Positions 40,831-51,496 are shown, counted from the first letter of the stretch. The stretch is DNA of 64,000 nucleotides from JBFAPK01 sp040676675 (GCF_040676675.1 NZ_JBFAPK010000041.1:16803-80802); one strand, 5' to 3'. The notes: generated by a model not told the origin, from the sequence alone. A program made the numbers and translations.

Positions 40831-41397
40831 TCAACCGGGCCAGGCGATCGCGTCGAGGAACTCCTCCACCGCCACGACCACCCGGCCCAGCACCGCCACC
40901 GAGTCGGTCAGCGGGCCGGGCACGTACATCCCGTGGTTGGCACCCTCGACCTCGAAGACGTGCGGGGAGAGCCGGCGGGCCAGGGCGCCGTCCCAACTCC
41001 TGTCGGCGGTGCCACCCACCAGCAGGAACGGCGCGCTCGCCCGGGCCAGGGCGGCGGCGACCCACGGCAGGTGCAGCAGCGGCGTGATCCACACGGCGGG
41101 CAACGAGCGCTCCGCGGCCAGCGCCGCGGCGTTCGACCCCAGCGACTTGGCGATCAGCAGCGGACGCCGGTCGGGCACCTCGTGCGGGCCGCGCCCGTCG
41201 AGCCTGTCGAGCAGCGGGGCGACCTCGCCGCGTACCCAGCCCTCCGTCCGCGCGTCGTCGAGCGGCTCGGGCGGCTCCTGCGACCACGAGTGCCGGTGCA
41301 CCGTCGCGCCCCGCCGCTCGGCCGCGTCGCCGGAGTACATGAGCAGCGGTGCCCCGGGTCCGAACCATAGGCCGGGAACGACGACAGCGTCAGCCAT
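40831..41397 (-). CDS. small alpha/beta hydrolase
   Basis: 188 residues with a compact alpha/beta fold: VVPGLWFGPGAPLL at the N-terminus, nucleophile elbow AKSLGSN (Ser near 85), and GANHGMY with the His near 160. The strand order fits dienelactone hydrolase-like or RBBP9-like small hydrolases lacking a lid. Not in the BVMO operon: 131 bases and no overlap separate them. Substrate unknown. Confidence 0.8.
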   Translation of the reverse strand: MADAVVVPGLWFGPGAPLLMYSGDAAERRGATVHRHSWSQEPPEPLDDARTEGWVRGEVAPLLDRLDGRGPHEVPDRRPLLIAKSLGSNAAALAAERSLPAVWITPLLHLPWVAAALARASAPFLLVGGTADRSWDGALARRLSPHVFEVEGANHGMYVPGPLTDSVAVLGRVVVAVEEFLDAIAWPG

Positions 41398-41493
41398 GCC
41401 GGCGAGCCTAGGAGATCGGGCGCTGGTACCGACAGCCGGCCGATCGAACCTTCGCCCACGCCGGTACGGTCGCCCGCCGCGCTCGCGACCGGG

Positions 41494-41784
41494 TCACGGA
41501 ATCAGATACCAGAAGTACCAGCCGCCGGCGCCCCGGTCGAAGTAGCAGCCGTCGGTCTCGTAGTCGAACGACGCGACGATGCGGTACACCTCGCACGTGC
41601 CGTAGTCCGAGAAGAACGGCGAGAGGGCCCAGAAGCCCTCGGCCGTGGCGGGCGCGGAGACGCTGACCCGCTCGCGCGGCGCCTCGGCCGCGGTGGTGGT
41701 CGCTGCCGCCGCCGGCGCGCCGAGTGCGAGGACCCCGGCCGCCACCGTCAGGGCCAGGGCGGTCGCCCGACCGGTTCTCTTCAT
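41494..41784 (-). CDS. small exported protein
   Basis: 96 residues from ATG 41784. A signal peptide (MKRTGRATALALTVAAGVLALG, cleavage near AAAA at residue 27) precedes a mature part of about 65 residues with two Cys and many aromatic residues (FWALSPFFSDYG, YFWYLIP). Probably one disulfide-linked small domain. No family recognised. Confidence 0.6.
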   Translation of the reverse strand: MKRTGRATALALTVAAGVLALGAPAAAATTTAAEAPRERVSVSAPATAEGFWALSPFFSDYGTCEVYRIVASFDYETDGCYFDRGAGGWYFWYLIP

Positions 41785-41998
41785 GTCTCGACTTCCTCTC
41801 CGTCCGCCGCTCCGGCGCCGCTCGGCGCCGGACCACACCCGAGGCTTCCAGGTCCGGCTTGCACGCGGCTTTCACGACGCTGGCGCGACCGACCGGCCCG
41901 GTCGGCGCGGGTGCGCCGGCGTGACGGGTTGTCCGGGTGGGCGGGCGGTACGCGCGTCCGGCGGGTCGCGCCGCCGATTCCGGCGGAGGGCGAGGTAA

Positions 41999-42012
41999 TG
42001 TTATCGCTAACA
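41999..42012. promoter_or_regulatory. LacI operator upstream of lacI
   Basis: TGTTATCGCTAACA, exactly the reverse complement of the site before araB (43400-43413). It lies 196 bases before the lacI start, suggesting autoregulation. Confidence 0.75.
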
Positions 42013-42207
42013 AGATCAGCCGGCCCGGTACAGCCACAAAACCGCTGGTGGAGCGGCTGCACCACGCCGGGTCCGGCCGGGCGACGGTGGCCGGACGGGC
42101 GGTCGTCGCCGGCATGATCCGTCGCGGCCGGGTGTGCCGCGCGGGGGTCGTACGCTGAACGGCGTCCCGGCGCGGCGGTCCGGGCCGGACGTCGGAAGAG
42201 GTACCAG

Positions 42208-43239
42208 GTGAGTGACAAGACGGTGAGTGACAGAACGCTCCGCAGCCCCGCGATGACCGACGTAGCCCGGCTCGCCGGCGTCTCGCACCAGACCGTCTCC
42301 CGGGTGCTCAACGACCACCCGAACGTCCGCGAACAGACCCGGTTACGGGTCCGTGCGGCCATCGCCGAACTGGGGTACCGGCCGAACCGGGCCGCCCGGA
42401 CGCTGGTCACCGGCCGGTCCCAGTTGATCGGCGTGGTGGCGCAGAACTCGACCCTCTACGGGCCCGCCTCGCTGCTCGCCGCCTTCGAGCAGGTGGCCGC
42501 CGAGGCCGGCTTCGCGGTGAGCGTCGGCAGCGTACGGCTGCTGGACCACCGCTCGATCGCCGAGGCGGTGGAGCGCCATCTCGACCAGCGGGTCGCCGGG
42601 ATCATGGTCATCGCCCCGGTCACCTCGGCGACGGCGGCCCTCGACGGCCTGCGTACCGACGTCCCGCTGGTGAGCGTCGACGGCGATCCCGCCTCGACGA
42701 CCGCGCTGGTCACCGTCGACCAGGTCGCCGGCGCCCGGGACGCCACGCGCTGCCTGCTGGCGGCGGGCCACCGGACCGTCTGGCACGTCTCCGGCCCGCC
42801 GGACTGGTTCGACAGCGCCGGCCGGATCGAGGGCTGGCAGCAGGCCCTCCGGGAGGCCGGCGCGGAGGTTCCGCCCCTGGTCTCCGGCGACTGGACCGCG
42901 GCGGCCGGCTACCGCGCCGGCCAGATGCTGGCCCGCGTGCCGGAGGCGACCGCGATCTTCGCGGCAAACGACCATCTGGCGCTCGGCATCCTGCGGGCGA
43001 TGAGCGAGCGGGGCCGGCGGGTGCCGGAGGACGTCAGCATCGTCGGCTTCGACGACGTACCGGAGGCCGCGTACTTCATCCCGCCGCTGACGACCATCCG
43101 CCCGGACTTCCCGGCGGTCGCCCGCGCGGGGCTGGCGCTGCTGCTGGAGCAGATCGAGTCGGGTCGCCCGGCGTCGCGCCGGGAGACGATCGCACCGACC
43201 CTGGTGACCCGCGACAGCGTCGCACCACCCGCCGCCTGA
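42208..43239 (+). CDS. LacI-family regulator of the arabinose module
   Basis: 343 residues. The HTH (TDVARLAGVSHQTVSRVLNDH, about residues 17-37) and hinge helix RAARTLVTG are standard, followed by a periplasmic-binding-protein-like sensor domain with FAANDHLALGILRA and VSIVGFDDVP. It likely represses araBDA and the transporter until bound by an arabinose-related ligand. Start is GTG after AGAGGT; the first ten bases recur 15 bases later (GTGAGTGACA), so the second GTG could also be used. Confidence 0.9.
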   Translation: MSDKTVSDRTLRSPAMTDVARLAGVSHQTVSRVLNDHPNVREQTRLRVRAAIAELGYRPNRAARTLVTGRSQLIGVVAQNSTLYGPASLLAAFEQVAAEAGFAVSVGSVRLLDHRSIAEAVERHLDQRVAGIMVIAPVTSATAALDGLRTDVPLVSVDGDPASTTALVTVDQVAGARDATRCLLAAGHRTVWHVSGPPDWFDSAGRIEGWQQALREAGAEVPPLVSGDWTAAAGYRAGQMLARVPEATAIFAANDHLALGILRAMSERGRRVPEDVSIVGFDDVPEAAYFIPPLTTIRPDFPAVARAGLALLLEQIESGRPASRRETIAPTLVTRDSVAPPAA

Positions 43240-43276
43240 CCCCGGGCCGCGCGCCCCGTGGTCTGCCGGGCACGGT

Positions 43277-43345
43277 CGAGCATGGAGTTGTGGTCGGCGG
43301 TACGCCCTATTGGCGGCCTATGTCGCCGCCACCGCTCCATGATCG
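43277..43345. repeat. imperfect palindrome between lacI and araB (REP-like)
   Basis: Outer arms CGAGCATGGAG (43277-43287) and CTCCATGATCG (43335-43345) pair with one mismatch, and inner GTGG/CGGCGG pairs with CCGCCAC. The 69-bp element may terminate lacI. I recall similar CATGGAGTTGTGG palindromes in Micromonosporaceae, which would make it a dispersed repeat. Confidence 0.5.
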
Positions 43346-43399
43346 ACGCGGTCTGACCTTCGTTACCGGACTGTTACGGCCAGCGGTTGACCGGGCAAT

Positions 43400-43413
43400 T
43401 GTTAGCGATAACA
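43400..43413. promoter_or_regulatory. LacI operator upstream of araB
   Basis: TGTTAGCGATAACA, near-perfect palindrome, just downstream of TTGACC (43387-43392), overlapping the expected -10 region. Same site as before lacI. Confidence 0.8.
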
Positions 43414-43501
43414 TCGTCCGAAAGTTCCACCATCACCAATCACCGTCCCCGCGCGGTCGGCGCTGCCACCGGTCCGGGGCCCTGCGACGAAAGGTGCCGC
43501 C

Positions 43502-45175
43502 ATGCCGCTCGACGCCGCGGATGCGCTGCTGGTGGGAGTCGACTTCGGCACGCTCTCGGGACGTGCCGTGGTGGTACGCGCGGCCGACGGGGCCGAACTG
43601 GGCTCCGCGGTCTTCGAGTACCCGCACGCGGTGCTGACCGAGACGCTGCCCGGCCACGACGTCCGGCTCGGCGTGGACTGGGCGCTCCAGGTGCCGAACG
43701 ACTACGTCGAGGTGCTGCGGCACGCGGTACCGGAGGCGGTCGAGCGGGCCGGTGTGGACCCCGCCCGGGTCGTCGGCATCGCCACCGACTTCACCGCCTG
43801 CACGATGGTGCCCACCCTGGCCGACGGCACGCCCCTGTCGGAGCTGCCGGAGTTCGCCGACCGGCCGCACGCGTACGTCAAGCTCTGGCGCCACCACGCG
43901 GCCCAGCCGCAGGCCGATCGGATCAACGAGCTGGCCGCCCGGCGGCAGGAGCCGTGGCTGGCCCGGTACGGCGGCATGATCTCCTCGGAGTGGGAGTTCG
44001 CCAAGGCGTTGCAGGTGCTGGAGGAGGACCCCGAGGTCTACGCCCGCATCGAGCGCTGGGTCGAGGCCGCCGACTGGATCGTCTGGCAGCTCACCGGCAG
44101 CTACGTCCGCAACGCGTGCAGCGCCGGCTACAAGGGCATCCTCCAGGACGGCCGGTACCCCGACCCGGAGTTCCTGGCCGAGCTGAACCCGGCCTTCGCC
44201 GACTTCGTGAAGACCCGGCTGGAGCAGCCGATCGGGCAGCTCGGCGCGGCGGCGGGACGGCTGACCGAGCAGGCGGCCGGCTGGACCGGGCTGCCGGCCG
44301 GCATCGCGGTCGCGGTGGGCAACGTGGACGCCCACGTCACCGCCGCCGCCGGCAACGCGCTGGCGCCCGGCCAGATGGTCGCCATCATGGGGACCTCGAC
44401 CTGCCACGTAATGAACGGCGACGAGCTGCGGACCGTACCGGGCATGTGCGGGGTCGTCGACGGCGGGATCGTTTCCGGCAGCTGGGGCTACGAGGCCGGC
44501 CAGAGCGGCGTCGGCGACATCTTCGCCCACTTCGTACGGACCCACGTGCCGGCCGAGTACCGGCACGCCGCCGAGGCCGAGGGCGTCTCGGTGCACGAGT
44601 ACCTGACCCGGCTCGCCGCCCGGCAGCGCGTGGGCGAGCACGGCCTGATCGCGCTGGACTGGCACAGCGGCAACCGCTCGGTGTTGGTGGACCACGAACT
44701 CTCCGGGGTGCTGGTCGGCGAGACGCTCGCCACCCGCCCCGAGGACATCTACCGGGCGCTGATCGAGGCGACCGCGTTCGGTACCCGCACGATCATCGAG
44801 ACCTTCACGGCGGCCGGCGTGCCGGTCTCGGAGCTGTTCGTGGTCGGCGGTCTGGTCAAGAACGAGCTGCTGATGCAGATCTACAGCGACGTGACCCGGC
44901 TGCCGCTCTCGCTGATCACCTCGGAGCAGGGGCCGGCGCTCGGTTCGGCGATCCACGCGGCGGTGGCCGCCGGGCTCTACCCCGACGTCCGTACCGCCGC
45001 CGCGGCGATGGGGCGCGTCGAGCGCGCCGTCTACACCCCGGACCCGGACGCCGCGGCCCGCTACGACGAGCTGTTCGAGGAGTACCGGCGGCTGCACGAC
45101 TACTTCGGACGAGGAGGCAACGGCGTGATGCGCAGACTGCGGGCCATCCAGCGGCGGGCGGTGACGTCCCGATGA
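43502..45175 (+). CDS. araB: ribulokinase
   Basis: 557 residues, FGGY-family carbohydrate kinase of normal ribulokinase length. Visible are the N-terminal ATPase strand VGVDFGTLSGRAVVV, SEWEFAKALQVL, a mid-domain MGTSTCHV and the second-domain LFVVGGLVKNELLMQIYSD. It phosphorylates L-ribulose to L-ribulose-5-phosphate. It heads araB-araD-araA, with ATGA overlap to araD. The upstream operator at 43400 implies LacI control. Confidence 0.93.
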   Translation: MPLDAADALLVGVDFGTLSGRAVVVRAADGAELGSAVFEYPHAVLTETLPGHDVRLGVDWALQVPNDYVEVLRHAVPEAVERAGVDPARVVGIATDFTACTMVPTLADGTPLSELPEFADRPHAYVKLWRHHAAQPQADRINELAARRQEPWLARYGGMISSEWEFAKALQVLEEDPEVYARIERWVEAADWIVWQLTGSYVRNACSAGYKGILQDGRYPDPEFLAELNPAFADFVKTRLEQPIGQLGAAAGRLTEQAAGWTGLPAGIAVAVGNVDAHVTAAAGNALAPGQMVAIMGTSTCHVMNGDELRTVPGMCGVVDGGIVSGSWGYEAGQSGVGDIFAHFVRTHVPAEYRHAAEAEGVSVHEYLTRLAARQRVGEHGLIALDWHSGNRSVLVDHELSGVLVGETLATRPEDIYRALIEATAFGTRTIIETFTAAGVPVSELFVVGGLVKNELLMQIYSDVTRLPLSLITSEQGPALGSAIHAAVAAGLYPDVRTAAAAMGRVERAVYTPDPDAAARYDELFEEYRRLHDYFGRGGNGVMRRLRAIQRRAVTSR

Positions 45176-45852
45176 CGATCACGGGCGCGGTCGGCGCGAC
45201 CGTGCGGCGGCTGCGCGAACAGGTGGCCGCGCTCCATGCCGAGCTGCCCCGCAACGCGCTGGTGGTCTGGACCGCCGGCAACGTCTCGGCCCGGGTGCCC
45301 GACGCCGACCTGCTGGTCATCAAGCCGTCCGGCGTCGGCTACGACGAGATCACCCCCGACAACATGGTCGTCACCGACCTCGACGGCCGGCTCGTCGAGG
45401 GCGACCTGGCGCCCTCGTCGGACACCGCCGCGCACGCCTACGTCTACCGGCACATGCCGCACGTCGGGGGAGTGGTGCACACCCACTCCACCTACGCCAC
45501 CGCCTGGTCCGCGCGGGGGGAGGCGATCCCCTGCGTGCTCACGATGATCGCCGACGAGTTCGGCGGGGAGATCCCGGTGGGCCCGTTCGCCCTGATCGGG
45601 GACGACTCCATCGGCCGGGGCATCGTGCAGACGCTCGCCGGGCACCGCTCCCCGGCGGTGCTGATGCGCAACCACGGCGTCTTCACCATCGGCCGTACCG
45701 CGCGCGACGCGGTCAAGGCGGCGGTGATGTGCGAGGACGTGGCCCGCACCGTGCACATCGCCCGGCAGCTCGGTACCCCGCTCGCCATCGACCAGGCCGA
45801 CGTGGACGCGCTCTACGCGCGCTACCAGAACGTGTACGGGCAGGCGTCCTAG
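45172..45852 (+). CDS. araD: L-ribulose-5-phosphate 4-epimerase
   Basis: 226 residues, class II aldolase fold. The zinc ligands appear in VVHTHSTYAT (two His) and LMRNHGVF (third His). TAGNVSAR and KPSGVGYDEI are phosphate/substrate-binding. It converts L-ribulose-5-phosphate to D-xylulose-5-phosphate, feeding the pentose phosphate pathway. Start overlaps araB stop (ATGA, 45172-45175). Confidence 0.93.
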   Translation: MTITGAVGATVRRLREQVAALHAELPRNALVVWTAGNVSARVPDADLLVIKPSGVGYDEITPDNMVVTDLDGRLVEGDLAPSSDTAAHAYVYRHMPHVGGVVHTHSTYATAWSARGEAIPCVLTMIADEFGGEIPVGPFALIGDDSIGRGIVQTLAGHRSPAVLMRNHGVFTIGRTARDAVKAAVMCEDVARTVHIARQLGTPLAIDQADVDALYARYQNVYGQAS

Positions 45853-45854
45853 CC

Positions 45855-47396
45855 ATGCTCCCGAGGAAAGGAACCGACATCGCTACCCGCGTGAAACCCC
45901 AGATCTGGTTCCTCACCGGCAGCCAGCACCTGTACGGGCCGGAGACCCTGGCGCAGGTGGCCGAGCAGTCGCAGCAGATCCAGCGGATGCTGGACGGCTC
46001 CGGCGCCATCGCCGCCGAGATCGTCTGGCGCCCGGTGCTCACCGACGCCGCCGCGATCCGGCGGGTGATGCTCGACGCCAACTCCGACCCGGAGTGCGTC
46101 GGCGTGATCGCGTGGATGCACACCTTCTCGCCGGCCAAGATGTGGATCACCGGCCTGGACGCGCTGCGCAAGCCGCTGCTGCACCTGCACACGCAGCTCA
46201 ACGCGGCCCTGCCCTGGTCCACCATCGACATGGACTTCATGAACCTGAACCAGGCGGCGCACGGCGACCGCGAGTTCGGGTTCGTGCAGACCCGGCTGGG
46301 CGTGCCGCGCAAGACCGTCGCCGGACACGCCTCGGACCCGTCCGTGGTCGCGCGCGTCGACGGCTGGGCGCGCGCCGCGATCGGCGTACAACACCTGCGC
46401 GAGCTGCGGCTGGCCCGCTTCGGCGACAACATGCGCGACGTCGCGGTCACCGAGGGGGACAAGGTCGAGGCGGAGCTGCGCTTCGGCGTCTCGGTCAACA
46501 CGTACGGGGTGAACGACCTCGTCACGCGGGTCGACCGGGTGGCCGACGCGGAGGTCGACGCGCTGGTGGCCGAGTACGCCGAGCGGTACCGGCTCGCGCC
46601 CGGGCTCGACGCCGGCGGCGAGCGGCACTCCTCGCTGCGCTACGCCGCGCGGATCGAGTTGGGCCTGCGCGAGTTCCTGACCGAGGGCGACTTCGGCGCC
46701 TTCACCACCAACTTCGAGGACCTCGGCGGCCTGCGCCAGCTCCCGGGCCTGGCGGTGCAGCGGCTGATGGCCGACGGCTACGGCTTCGGCGGCGAGGGCG
46801 ACTGGAAGACCTCCGCGCTGCTCGCCGCGGTGAAGGCGATGGGCGCCGGCACCGGCGCGGGCACGTCCTTCATGGAGGACTACACCTACCACTTCGGCCC
46901 CGGCGAGCCGAAGATCCTCGGCGCGCACATGCTGGAGGTCTGCCCGAGCATCGCGGCCGGCCAGCCGTCCTGCGAGATCCACCCGCTCGGCATCGGCGGC
47001 CGGGAGGACCCGGTCCGGCTCGTCTTCGACGCCGCGCCCGGGGCCGGGCTGGTGGTCGGCCTGGCCGACCTCGGCGACCGGTTCCGGCTGGTGGCCAACG
47101 AGATCGAGGTGGTACCGCCGGACGAGCCGCTGCCCCGACTGCCGGTGGCGCGGGCGGTGTGGAAGCCGGCCCCGTCGCTGACCACCTCGGCCGAGTCGTG
47201 GCTGATGGCCGGCGGCCCGCACCACACCGTGCTGACCCAGGCCGTCGGTGCCGAGGCGCTGCGCGACTTCGCCCAGATGCTCCGTACCGAGCTGGTGCTG
47301 ATCGACGAGCGGGCCACCACGGCGGACGTCGCCGACCGGCTGCGCTGGAACCAGGCCTACTACCGGCTGGCCGAGGGGCTGCCCGGCGGGCGATGA
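45855..47396 (+). CDS. araA: L-arabinose isomerase
   Basis: About 513 residues, near the family norm of 500. Highly conserved blocks: WFLTGSQHLYGPETL, HTFSPAKMWI, DFMNLNQAAHG, EGDWKTSALL with a catalytic Glu, and SFMEDYTYHF. It isomerises L-arabinose to L-ribulose. The start is uncertain. The in-frame ATG at 45855 has no ribosome site, whereas GAGGAAAGGA correctly precedes an ATC at 45879, suggesting a mutated ATG; GTG 45891 is another option. Confidence 0.92.
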   Translation: MLPRKGTDIATRVKPQIWFLTGSQHLYGPETLAQVAEQSQQIQRMLDGSGAIAAEIVWRPVLTDAAAIRRVMLDANSDPECVGVIAWMHTFSPAKMWITGLDALRKPLLHLHTQLNAALPWSTIDMDFMNLNQAAHGDREFGFVQTRLGVPRKTVAGHASDPSVVARVDGWARAAIGVQHLRELRLARFGDNMRDVAVTEGDKVEAELRFGVSVNTYGVNDLVTRVDRVADAEVDALVAEYAERYRLAPGLDAGGERHSSLRYAARIELGLREFLTEGDFGAFTTNFEDLGGLRQLPGLAVQRLMADGYGFGGEGDWKTSALLAAVKAMGAGTGAGTSFMEDYTYHFGPGEPKILGAHMLEVCPSIAAGQPSCEIHPLGIGGREDPVRLVFDAAPGAGLVVGLADLGDRFRLVANEIEVVPPDEPLPRLPVARAVWKPAPSLTTSAESWLMAGGPHHTVLTQAVGAEALRDFAQMLRTELVLIDERATTADVADRLRWNQAYYRLAEGLPGGR

Positions 47397-47440
47397 GAAC
47401 CGACTCGACAGACACGAAGCTCAGACACAAGGGAGTGCAC

Positions 47441-48568
47441 ATGAGATCCGTACGGTTCGCGACGGTGGCGGGTACCGTCGTGCTCGCCGTGGCCCTGGCC
47501 GGCTGCGGTTCGAGCACCAAGAAGGTCGACGAGCAGCCGCAGGCCGGCGACAACGCGGGCGCGCTGGTCGGCGTGACCATGCCGACGCGGTCCTCGGAGC
47601 GGTGGATCCACGACGGCGACAACGTCAAGAGGGCGCTGGAGAAGCTGGGCTACAAGGTCGACCTGCAGTACGCGGAGAACGACATCCCGACCCAGGTGAA
47701 CCAGATCGAGAACCAGATCACCAAGGGCGCGAAGCTGCTGATCATCGCCTCGATCAACGGCAAGGCGCTGACGAACCAGGTGGATCAGGCGGCGGCCAAC
47801 CACATCCCGGTCATCTCCTACGACCGGCTCATCCTGAACAGCCCGAACGTGGACTACTACGCCACCTTCGACAACTTCAAGATCGGCGTGCAGCAGGCCA
47901 CCTCGCTGCTGGTGGGGCTGAAACTGCTCAAGGCCGACGGTACGCCGGGCGAGGCCAAGGGCCCGTTCAACATCGAGCTTTTCGCCGGCTCGCCGGACGA
48001 CAACAACTCCAGCTACTTCTTCAACGGCGCGATGAGCGTGCTCCAGCCGTACATCGACAAGGGCACCCTGGTCGTCAAGAGTGGGCAGAAGGACTTCGAC
48101 ACCATCGCCATCCTGCGGTGGGACCCGGCGACCGCGCAGCGGCGCATGGAGGACCTGCTGACCTCGACGTACAAGGGCGGGGCCAAGGTCGACGGCGTGC
48201 TCTCGCCGTACGACGGGCTGTCGATCGGCATCCTGTCGGCGCTGAAGAGCAGCGGCTACGGCACCGGCGGCCAGCCGTACCCGATCGTCACCGGCCAGGA
48301 CGCCGAGCTCGCCTCGGTCAAGTCGATCGTCAAGGGTGAGCAGTACTCGACCATCTACAAGGACACCCGCAAGCTCGCCGACGTCACGGTGAAGATGGCC
48401 GACGTCGTGCTCAAGGGCGGCAAGCCCGAGGTGAACAACACCACGGACTACAACAACGGCAAGAAGGTCGTCCCGTCGAATCTGCTCGACTTCGTGGTGG
48501 TGGACAAGAACAACTACAAGTCCGCCCTGATCGACACCGGCGCCTACACCCAGGCCCAGGTGGGCTGA
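47441..48568 (+). CDS. chvE: sugar-binding lipoprotein (ChvE-like)
   Basis: 375 residues. A lipoprotein signal peptide ends with the lipobox LAGC (near residue 20). The mature protein is a type I periplasmic-binding protein: VGVTMPTRSSERWIHDG, IIASINGKALTNQ, YDRLI and PIVTGQDAELASVKSI. It matches the multiple-monosaccharide (arabinose, xylose, galactose, glucose) binders of ChvE-GguAB systems. It delivers sugar to the permease. AAGGGAG precedes the ATG. Confidence 0.88.
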   Translation: MRSVRFATVAGTVVLAVALAGCGSSTKKVDEQPQAGDNAGALVGVTMPTRSSERWIHDGDNVKRALEKLGYKVDLQYAENDIPTQVNQIENQITKGAKLLIIASINGKALTNQVDQAAANHIPVISYDRLILNSPNVDYYATFDNFKIGVQQATSLLVGLKLLKADGTPGEAKGPFNIELFAGSPDDNNSSYFFNGAMSVLQPYIDKGTLVVKSGQKDFDTIAILRWDPATAQRRMEDLLTSTYKGGAKVDGVLSPYDGLSIGILSALKSSGYGTGGQPYPIVTGQDAELASVKSIVKGEQYSTIYKDTRKLADVTVKMADVVLKGGKPEVNNTTDYNNGKKVVPSNLLDFVVVDKNNYKSALIDTGAYTQAQVG

Positions 48569-48578
48569 TCCGTGCCGG

Positions 48579-48654
48579 CCCCGGTCGCGGTGCGTCGCGA
48601 CCGGGGCGGCCGCCGCCGGTCCGGGCCGACCCGGTCGGCCCGGACCGGCGGCGG
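48579..48654 (+). promoter_or_regulatory. intercistronic hairpins between binding protein and ATPase genes
   Basis: Two stems: CCCCGGTCGC (48579-48588) with GCGACCGGGG (48597-48606), and a perfect 20-bp stem, 48610-48629 with 48635-48654, around a 5-base loop. Such structures protect the binding-protein mRNA or partly terminate, raising its level over the ATPase and permease. Confidence 0.7.
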
Positions 48655-48675
48655 TGCCGGAGCGAGGGGAGAGAC

Positions 48676-50205
<1,530 letters not shown>

Positions 50206-50211
50206 ACCGCG

Positions 50212-51474
50212 ATGACCAGCGTCGCACCCACCAATGCCGACCTGGCGGTCGACCCCACCCCGGGCGGTGCCGGCAGCCCGGCCGCCGGATCCTCCCGGCG
50301 GTTCCAGCTCAACCTGCGCGAGAGCGGCATCTACATCGCCTTCGCGCTGATCATCGCGCTCTTCGCGGTGCTCACCGGCGGCGACCTGTTGCAGCCGCAG
50401 AACATCAGCAACATCATCGTGCAGAACTCGTACGTCCTGATCCTGGCGATCGGGATGATCCTGATCATCATCGCCGGCCACATCGACCTCTCCGTGGGCT
50501 CGGTGGTCGCCGTCTGCGGTGCGATCACCGCCGTACTCACCGTCGAACACGGCGTACCGTGGCCGCTCGCGCTGCTGGCGGCCCTGATCGCCGGCGGCGT
50601 GATCGGGGCGTGGCAGGGCTACTGGATCGCGTACTTCGGCATCCCGGCGTTCATCGTCACGCTCGCCGGCATGCTGCTGTTCCGCGCGCTCACCCTGACC
50701 GTGCTCAAGAACCAGGGCATCGGCCCGTTCCCGGACCAACTGCGTACCCTGTCGAACGGCTTCACCGAGGGCTACCTCGGCAACGTCGGTCTCGGCGACG
50801 CGCTGGGCGGCGCCGACCTGTTCAGCCTGCTGGTCGGCGTGGTGGCGATCGCCGGCATCGCGCTGACCCAGTGGCGCACCCGGGCGGGCCGGCTGCGGTA
50901 CCGGCAGACCGTCGACCCGATGCCGCTCTTCCTCGCCAAGATCGTCGTACCGTCGCTGCTGGTCGTCTTCGTGGTGGTGCAGCTCGCCCGGTTCCGCAAC
51001 CTGCCCTGGGTGCTGGTGCTGCTCGCCGCGCTGGTACTGATCTACTCGTTCCTCTCCAACCGCTCCGTCTTCGGCCGCCAGATCTACGCGGTCGGCGGCA
51101 ACCTCCAGGCCGCCACGCTCTCCGGCGTCAAGGTCAAGTCCGTGGTCTTCTGGCTCTTCGTCAACATGGGCGTGCTCGCCGCGCTCGCCGGGGTCATCTT
51201 CGCCGGCCGGCTCAACCAGGCCGGCCCGACCGCCGGTACCTCCTTCGAGCTGGACGCGATCGCGGCGGCCTTCATCGGCGGCGCCGCGGTGCAGGGCGGC
51301 GTCGGCAAGGTCGTCGGCGCGATCACCGGTGGCCTGATCATGGGCGTGATCAACAACGGCATGTCCCTGATCGGCGCGCCGAGCGAGCAGGTCATGCTGG
51401 TCAAGGGCGCGGTGCTGCTCGCGGCCGTCGCGTTCGACGTCTGGACCAAGCGGCGCGCGGGGGCTTCCCGCTGA
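50212..51474 (+). CDS. gguB: sugar ABC transporter permease (GguB-like)
   Basis: 420 residues, about ten to eleven membrane helices. Conserved stretches of the branched-chain/ribose-type permease family are present: LAIGMILIIIAGHIDLSVGSVVAV, GIPAFIVTLAGMLLFRALTL, FGRQIYAVGGN and a C-terminal LDAIAAAFIGGAAVQGGVG. It forms the channel with the ATPase encoded 6 bases upstream. The longer central loop is typical of GguB/XylH proteins. It ends the arabinose operon, followed by a terminator. Confidence 0.92.
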   Translation: MTSVAPTNADLAVDPTPGGAGSPAAGSSRRFQLNLRESGIYIAFALIIALFAVLTGGDLLQPQNISNIIVQNSYVLILAIGMILIIIAGHIDLSVGSVVAVCGAITAVLTVEHGVPWPLALLAALIAGGVIGAWQGYWIAYFGIPAFIVTLAGMLLFRALTLTVLKNQGIGPFPDQLRTLSNGFTEGYLGNVGLGDALGGADLFSLLVGVVAIAGIALTQWRTRAGRLRYRQTVDPMPLFLAKIVVPSLLVVFVVVQLARFRNLPWVLVLLAALVLIYSFLSNRSVFGRQIYAVGGNLQAATLSGVKVKSVVFWLFVNMGVLAALAGVIFAGRLNQAGPTAGTSFELDAIAAAFIGGAAVQGGVGKVVGAITGGLIMGVINNGMSLIGAPSEQVMLVKGAVLLAAVAFDVWTKRRAGASR

Positions 51475-51496
51475 GGTTCGACCCGGTTGCGGTCGT

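Noticed and set aside
42224..43239. lacI starting at the second GTG
   Set aside because: Possible, but the first GTG at 42208 has the better ribosome-binding site; the choice does not affect the HTH.
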